From assembly GCF_036226685.1 (NCBI RefSeq), contig NZ_CP109009.1, positions 5,669,501 to 5,733,500 on the forward strand: DNA of 64,000 nucleotides, given 5' to 3'. A program made the position numbers and the translations under genes. Position 1 is the first letter of the stretch; each line of letters starts with the position of its first letter. The notes beneath the pieces are model-generated. The model had not been told where the DNA came from and searched no databases. It saw only the letters and a program-made list of their open reading frames with translations. The DNA comes from Streptomyces sp. NBC_00690. Its GTDB lineage: Bacteria; Actinomycetota; Actinomycetes; Streptomycetales; Streptomycetaceae. Shown piece after piece: positions 61,136-64,000 of this stretch.

Positions 61136-63229
61136 TCAGGCTTCGGCCTGGGCCGCAGCCTTGGTCGTACGGGTGCGGCGACGAGGTGCGGCCTCCGTGG
61201 CGACGGCCGTACCCTCGGCGACAGCAGCAGGTGCGTCCGCTGCCGCGACCGTCTTACGGGTGCGTCGGCGGGGCTTGACCTCGGCCTCGGCTTCCGCGGA
61301 CTCCGGTGCGGAGGCGGTCGCGACGGCCTTCACCGCACGCGTACGCCTGGGCTTGGCCTCCGGGGTGGCTGCTTCCGCCGTGTCGACGGCTTCGACGGCC
61401 TTGACCGCGCGGGTGCGTCGACGGGGCTTGGCCTCAGCCTCAGCTTCCACGGCGGGTGCGACCTCGGTGACGGCTTCGACGGCCTTGACCGCACGCGTCC
61501 GTCGGCGGGGCTTGGCCTCGGCCTCAGCCTCGACCGCGGGTGCGGCTTCGACGTCGGTGACCGTCTCGACGGCCTTCACCGCACGCGTCCTGCGACGGCG
61601 CGGCTTGGCCTCCGGCTCGGTCTCCTGAAGCGGCTCCGACGGCTGGGCCGGCACCTGGAGGGTGACGGGCGCCGGCTGGGCGTCCTCCACGATCTCCACG
61701 GCGGTCGGGGCCTGTGCCACGACCGTGCTTCCGGCTCCGGTCGCACGAGTCCTACGCCGACGCCTCGGGGTCCGCGGCTGTGCGTCGTCCTCGGCGGCCG
61801 GTGCATCCTGCGCCGGTGCGGCCAACTGCTCGGCGGCGGTCTCCGTGGAGCTGCCACCCCTGGTACGACGGCGCTGGCGCGGCGTCCTGGTGCGCGCGGG
61901 ACGCTCCTCCACGACGACAGGGGTCGGCGCGGCCTTGCGGCCCCGCCCACCGGTCTCGCCCAGGTCTTCCACTTCCTCCGCCGCAAGACCGGCACGGGTG
62001 CGCTCTGCCCTCGGCAGCACGCCCTTGGTGTCCGCGGGAATCTTCAGCTCGTCGAAGAGGTGAGCGGAGGTGGAGTAGGTCTCGACCGGGTCGTGGAACG
62101 ACAGGTCCAGTGCCTTGTTGATCAGCTGCCAGCGGGGGATGTCATCCCAGTCCACCAGGGTGACGGCCGTACCCAGCGCACCGGCGCGGCCAGTGCGGCC
62201 GATCCGGTGGAGGTAGGTCTTCTCGTCCTCGGGCGACTGATAGTTGATGACGTGCGTCACGCCCTCCACATCGATGCCGCGCGCTGCGACATCGGTGCAG
62301 ACCAGGACGTCCACCTTGCCGTTGCGGAACGCGCGCAGGGCCTGCTCGCGCGCACCCTGGCCGAGGTCGCCGTGGACCGCTCCGGAGGCGAAGCCGCGCC
62401 GGGCGAGCTGCTCGGCGATGTCCGCCGCGGTCCGCTTCGTACGGCAGAAGATCATGGCGAGGCCACGGCCGTCGGCCTGGAGGATCCGCGAAACGAGCTC
62501 CGGCTTGTCCATGGAGTGCGCGCGGTACACCCGCTGGGTGGTGTTGGCGACGGTCGCGCCGACGTCGTCGGGCGAGGTCGCGCTGATGTGCGTCGGCTGG
62601 GTCATGTAACGACGGGCCAGGCCGATGACCGCGCCCGGCATGGTCGCCGAGAACAGCATCGTCTGCCGCCGGGGCGGCAACTGCTGGATGATCTTCTCGA
62701 CATCGGGAAGGAACCCGAGGTCGAGCATCTCGTCGGCCTCGTCCAGCACCAGGGACCGGACCTTGGAGAGGTCGAGCTTCTTCTGGCCTGCGAGGTCGAG
62801 CAGCCGGCCAGGTGTACCGACGATCACATCGACGCCCTTGCGCAGGGCTTCGACCTGGGGCTCGTAGGCCCGGCCGCCGTAGATCGCGAGGACGCGCACA
62901 TTGCGCACCTTGCCCGCGGTCAGCAGGTCATTGGTGACCTGGGTGCACAGCTCGCGCGTGGGGACGACGACCAGTGCCTGCGGGGCGTCGGTGAGCTGGT
63001 CGGGCGTGGCCCGACCAGCTTCGACGTCGGCGGGCACGGTGACGCGCTCCAGCAGCGGCAGTCCGAAACCGAGGGTCTTGCCCGTGCCGGTCTTGGCCTG
63101 CCCGATCACATCGTTGCCGGAGAGCGCGACGGGGAGCGTCATCTCCTGGATGGGGAAAGGAGTCAGAATGCCGACGGCTTCGAGTGCCTCGGCGGTTTCG
63201 TCCAGGATTCCGAGATCCCGGAAAGTCAT
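61136..63229 (-). CDS. DEAD-box RNA helicase with repetitive basic C-terminal tail, 697 aa
   Basis: ATP-dependent RNA helicase. Q motif FRDLGILDETAEALEAVGIL, motif I AKTGTGKT, PTRELC, GTPGRL, DEAD, SAT and HRIGRTGRAG are all present. After about residue 440 the tail is Arg/Lys- and Ala/Glu-rich with repeated units like PRRRTRAVKAVE, probably RNA-binding. ATG at 63229 is assigned; a CTG at 63244 with AGAGG seven bases upstream would add five residues. A T-rich terminator follows. Confidence 0.92.
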   Translation of the reverse strand: MTFRDLGILDETAEALEAVGILTPFPIQEMTLPVALSGNDVIGQAKTGTGKTLGFGLPLLERVTVPADVEAGRATPDQLTDAPQALVVVPTRELCTQVTNDLLTAGKVRNVRVLAIYGGRAYEPQVEALRKGVDVIVGTPGRLLDLAGQKKLDLSKVRSLVLDEADEMLDLGFLPDVEKIIQQLPPRRQTMLFSATMPGAVIGLARRYMTQPTHISATSPDDVGATVANTTQRVYRAHSMDKPELVSRILQADGRGLAMIFCRTKRTAADIAEQLARRGFASGAVHGDLGQGAREQALRAFRNGKVDVLVCTDVAARGIDVEGVTHVINYQSPEDEKTYLHRIGRTGRAGALGTAVTLVDWDDIPRWQLINKALDLSFHDPVETYSTSAHLFDELKIPADTKGVLPRAERTRAGLAAEEVEDLGETGGRGRKAAPTPVVVEERPARTRTPRQRRRTRGGSSTETAAEQLAAPAQDAPAAEDDAQPRTPRRRRRTRATGAGSTVVAQAPTAVEIVEDAQPAPVTLQVPAQPSEPLQETEPEAKPRRRRTRAVKAVETVTDVEAAPAVEAEAEAKPRRRTRAVKAVEAVTEVAPAVEAEAEAKPRRRTRAVKAVEAVDTAEAATPEAKPRRTRAVKAVATASAPESAEAEAEVKPRRRTRKTVAAADAPAAVAEGTAVATEAAPRRRTRTTKAAAQAEA
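61270..61620 (-). repeat. Degenerate repeats encoding PRRRTRAVKAVE units
   Basis: Four to six imperfect copies of a unit encoding AEAKPRRRTRAVKAVE (about 75-90 bases each) lie inside the helicase's C-terminal tail. They are in frame and of the same reading direction, so they expand the tail without breaking the gene. Confidence 0.7.
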
Positions 63230-63706
63230 AGGCTGCGTAGTCAGGGTGTTGCCTCTTCTGTGAGACGCGACGTGAGGCGAACGATGGGGGTCGTGCCGCA
63301 CCTGGGTACTAGGCCGACCGTGGATTGGCCGGATGGCGCGGGACCACTGCCGTCGCTCAAGCGCTCGTGCCGCTGAGGGGCCCCTCATCTGCGGTCATAC
63401 GCGGGGCGCATATCCGCACGGAGGGCGGTCGGGTCGGAGCCGATCGTGCCACCGACCGGGCATCCTCATGGGGAGTCGGAAAGATAAAGATCTTTCCAAC
63501 AATCACTGCAAACACTGCGATCGCCCGCTGAGAGAGCAGTACGTGAAATCAGAACGCTCAGCAGGCGCAATACCACTGTACCCCGGATTCGCGCATGTGT
63601 GTTGGGCGAATCCGTAGGAACCGGGGCAGCGGGTCGACGGCAAAGCCGTACGGGCACCCCTGACCAGGCCCTTACGACCTGCGGTCAGCGGGCTATTGTG
63701 CCCGTC
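63230..63706. other. Upstream region of helicase, partly lower GC
   Basis: About 480 bases between divergent genes. It must carry promoters for the helicase and the ferritin-like gene. The section 63470-63620 is markedly less GC-rich and contains a short zinc-ribbon-like ORF and the inverted repeat GGAAAGAT-AAAG-ATCTTTCC at 63478-63497. Confidence 0.5.
63468..63617 (+). CDS. Possible short zinc-ribbon-like protein, 49 aa
   Basis: ATG at 63468 opens MGSRKDKDLSNNHCKHCDRP and ends GFAHVCWANP. The CxxC (HCKHC) and the late HVC could bind one zinc ion, as in small actinobacterial zinc-ribbon proteins. The codons are low in third-position GC, unlike all neighbours, and there is no clear ribosome site. 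It is a weak call; chance is quite possible. Confidence 0.33.
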   Translation: MGSRKDKDLSNNHCKHCDRPLREQYVKSERSAGAIPLYPGFAHVCWANP

Positions 63707-64000
63707 ATGGAGACGCCAGACAACGCCACAGAACACACGGGGATCGCGGCCCAGGACTGGGCCACCGCGTCCGCGGACCCCCAGTACCGCGCAGCAGTCG
63801 TGGATCTTCTGGGGGCGCTCGCCTACGGCGAGCTGGCCGCTTTCGAGCGGCTCGCCGAAGACGCCAAGCTCGCCCCCACTTTCAGTGACAAGGCGGAGCT
63901 GGCCAAGATGGCTTCCGCGGAATTCCACCACTTCGAGCGGCTGCGGGACCGGCTCGCCACGATCGAGGCGGACCCCACGGGCGCCATGGAACCCTTCGCC
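63707..64000 (+). CDS. Ferritin-like fold protein (SCO5167-type), 3' end outside window
   Basis: Partial. The first 98 codons encode METPDNATEHTGIAAQDWAT and helices typical of ferritin-like hydroxylases (LLGALAYGELAAFERLAEDA; LAKMASAEFHHFERLRDRLA). The Glu and ExxH-type motif in AEFHHFERL supplies candidate di-iron ligands, like those of MiaE-related proteins. Direct evidence stops at the window edge, so activity is not assigned. Confidence 0.85.
   Translation, partial: METPDNATEHTGIAAQDWATASADPQYRAAVVDLLGALAYGELAAFERLAEDAKLAPTFSDKAELAKMASAEFHHFERLRDRLATIEADPTGAMEPFA

Noticed and set aside
60671..63376. 901-codon plus-strand ORF opposite the helicase
   Set aside because: Leu/Gly/Arg-rich shadow; the helicase on the minus strand has every DEAD-box motif and a terminator.
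1..64000. tRNA genes, CRISPR arrays, insertion sequences, prophage genes
   Set aside because: No cloverleaf-type sequence, no repeat-spacer array, no transposase or integrase motif was seen on either strand.

Overview
This is about 64 kb of chromosome from a Streptomyces-type actinomycete. The DNA is very GC-rich with strong third-position GC. GTG and TTG starts are frequent, the genes are typical of streptomycetes (bldK peptide importer, mycothiol gene mshB, TatB, DUF3117), and many genes are followed by GC-rich hairpins with no T tract. No tRNA, rRNA, CRISPR array, insertion sequence or prophage gene was seen. It reads as core chromosome.

Layout. 1-1939 (minus): a small coiled-coil protein, a cytochrome-b-like membrane anchor and the flavoprotein of a succinate dehydrogenase/fumarate reductase complex, cut by the window edge. 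2269-7357 (plus): a very long LpqW-like substrate-binding lipoprotein and the translational GTPase TypA. 7503-8902: an unusually long non-coding stretch. 8903-15121: the bldK oligopeptide-import operon (permease, lipoprotein, permease, two ATPases). 15273-16208: a double GNAT protein. 16470-22153: a second peptide ABC operon (lipoprotein, two permeases, two ATPases). 22346-29694: a membrane protein, a large TerD-related protein, an S9 peptidase, a small membrane protein, MshB and a DUF6113-type membrane protein. 29930-36135: a PG_binding_4 membrane protein, a SirB1-like protein, a GNAT fusion, ferredoxin FdxA and aminotransferase DapC. 36401-42780: a secreted protein, a lysozyme-like protein, a LOG-family protein, FolP2, a DivIVA-like protein, Tag, an enoyl-CoA hydratase and a DUF3117 protein. 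43072-52364: an O-methyltransferase, then ECF sigma factor, zinc anti-sigma factor, HtrA and TatB, a hypothetical protein, Mrp, a DUF1003 protein and an MgtE-N/CBS protein. 52612-64000: a lipoprotein, CorA, SUFU, DUF6758, PHP, MarC and NYN proteins, an alpha/beta hydrolase, a DEAD-box helicase and the start of a ferritin-like protein.

How the genes fit together. Two adjacent peptide importers dominate the first third; in each, a hairpin follows the lipoprotein gene, which would let the binding protein be made in excess. From typA to corA the order closely follows the M. tuberculosis region around Rv1165-Rv1239c (typA, lpqW, mshB, fdx, aminotransferase, LOG, folP2, tagA, DUF3117, methyltransferase, sigE, rseA, htrA, tatB, mrp, corA), as recalled from memory. 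This makes it an old actinobacterial synteny block into which the peptide transporters have been inserted. The sigma factor has a good candidate autoregulatory ECF promoter upstream and sits with its anti-sigma factor, a periplasmic protease and a Tat component, which suggests an envelope-stress module.

I did not find a clearly new multi-gene system. The points most worth checking are the enlarged LpqW-like lipoprotein, the non-coding region before bldK, the paired operon hairpins, the non-canonical start candidates (ATT, CTG), the heptamer satellite next to corA and a short AT-richer zinc-ribbon-like ORF near 63.5 kb.
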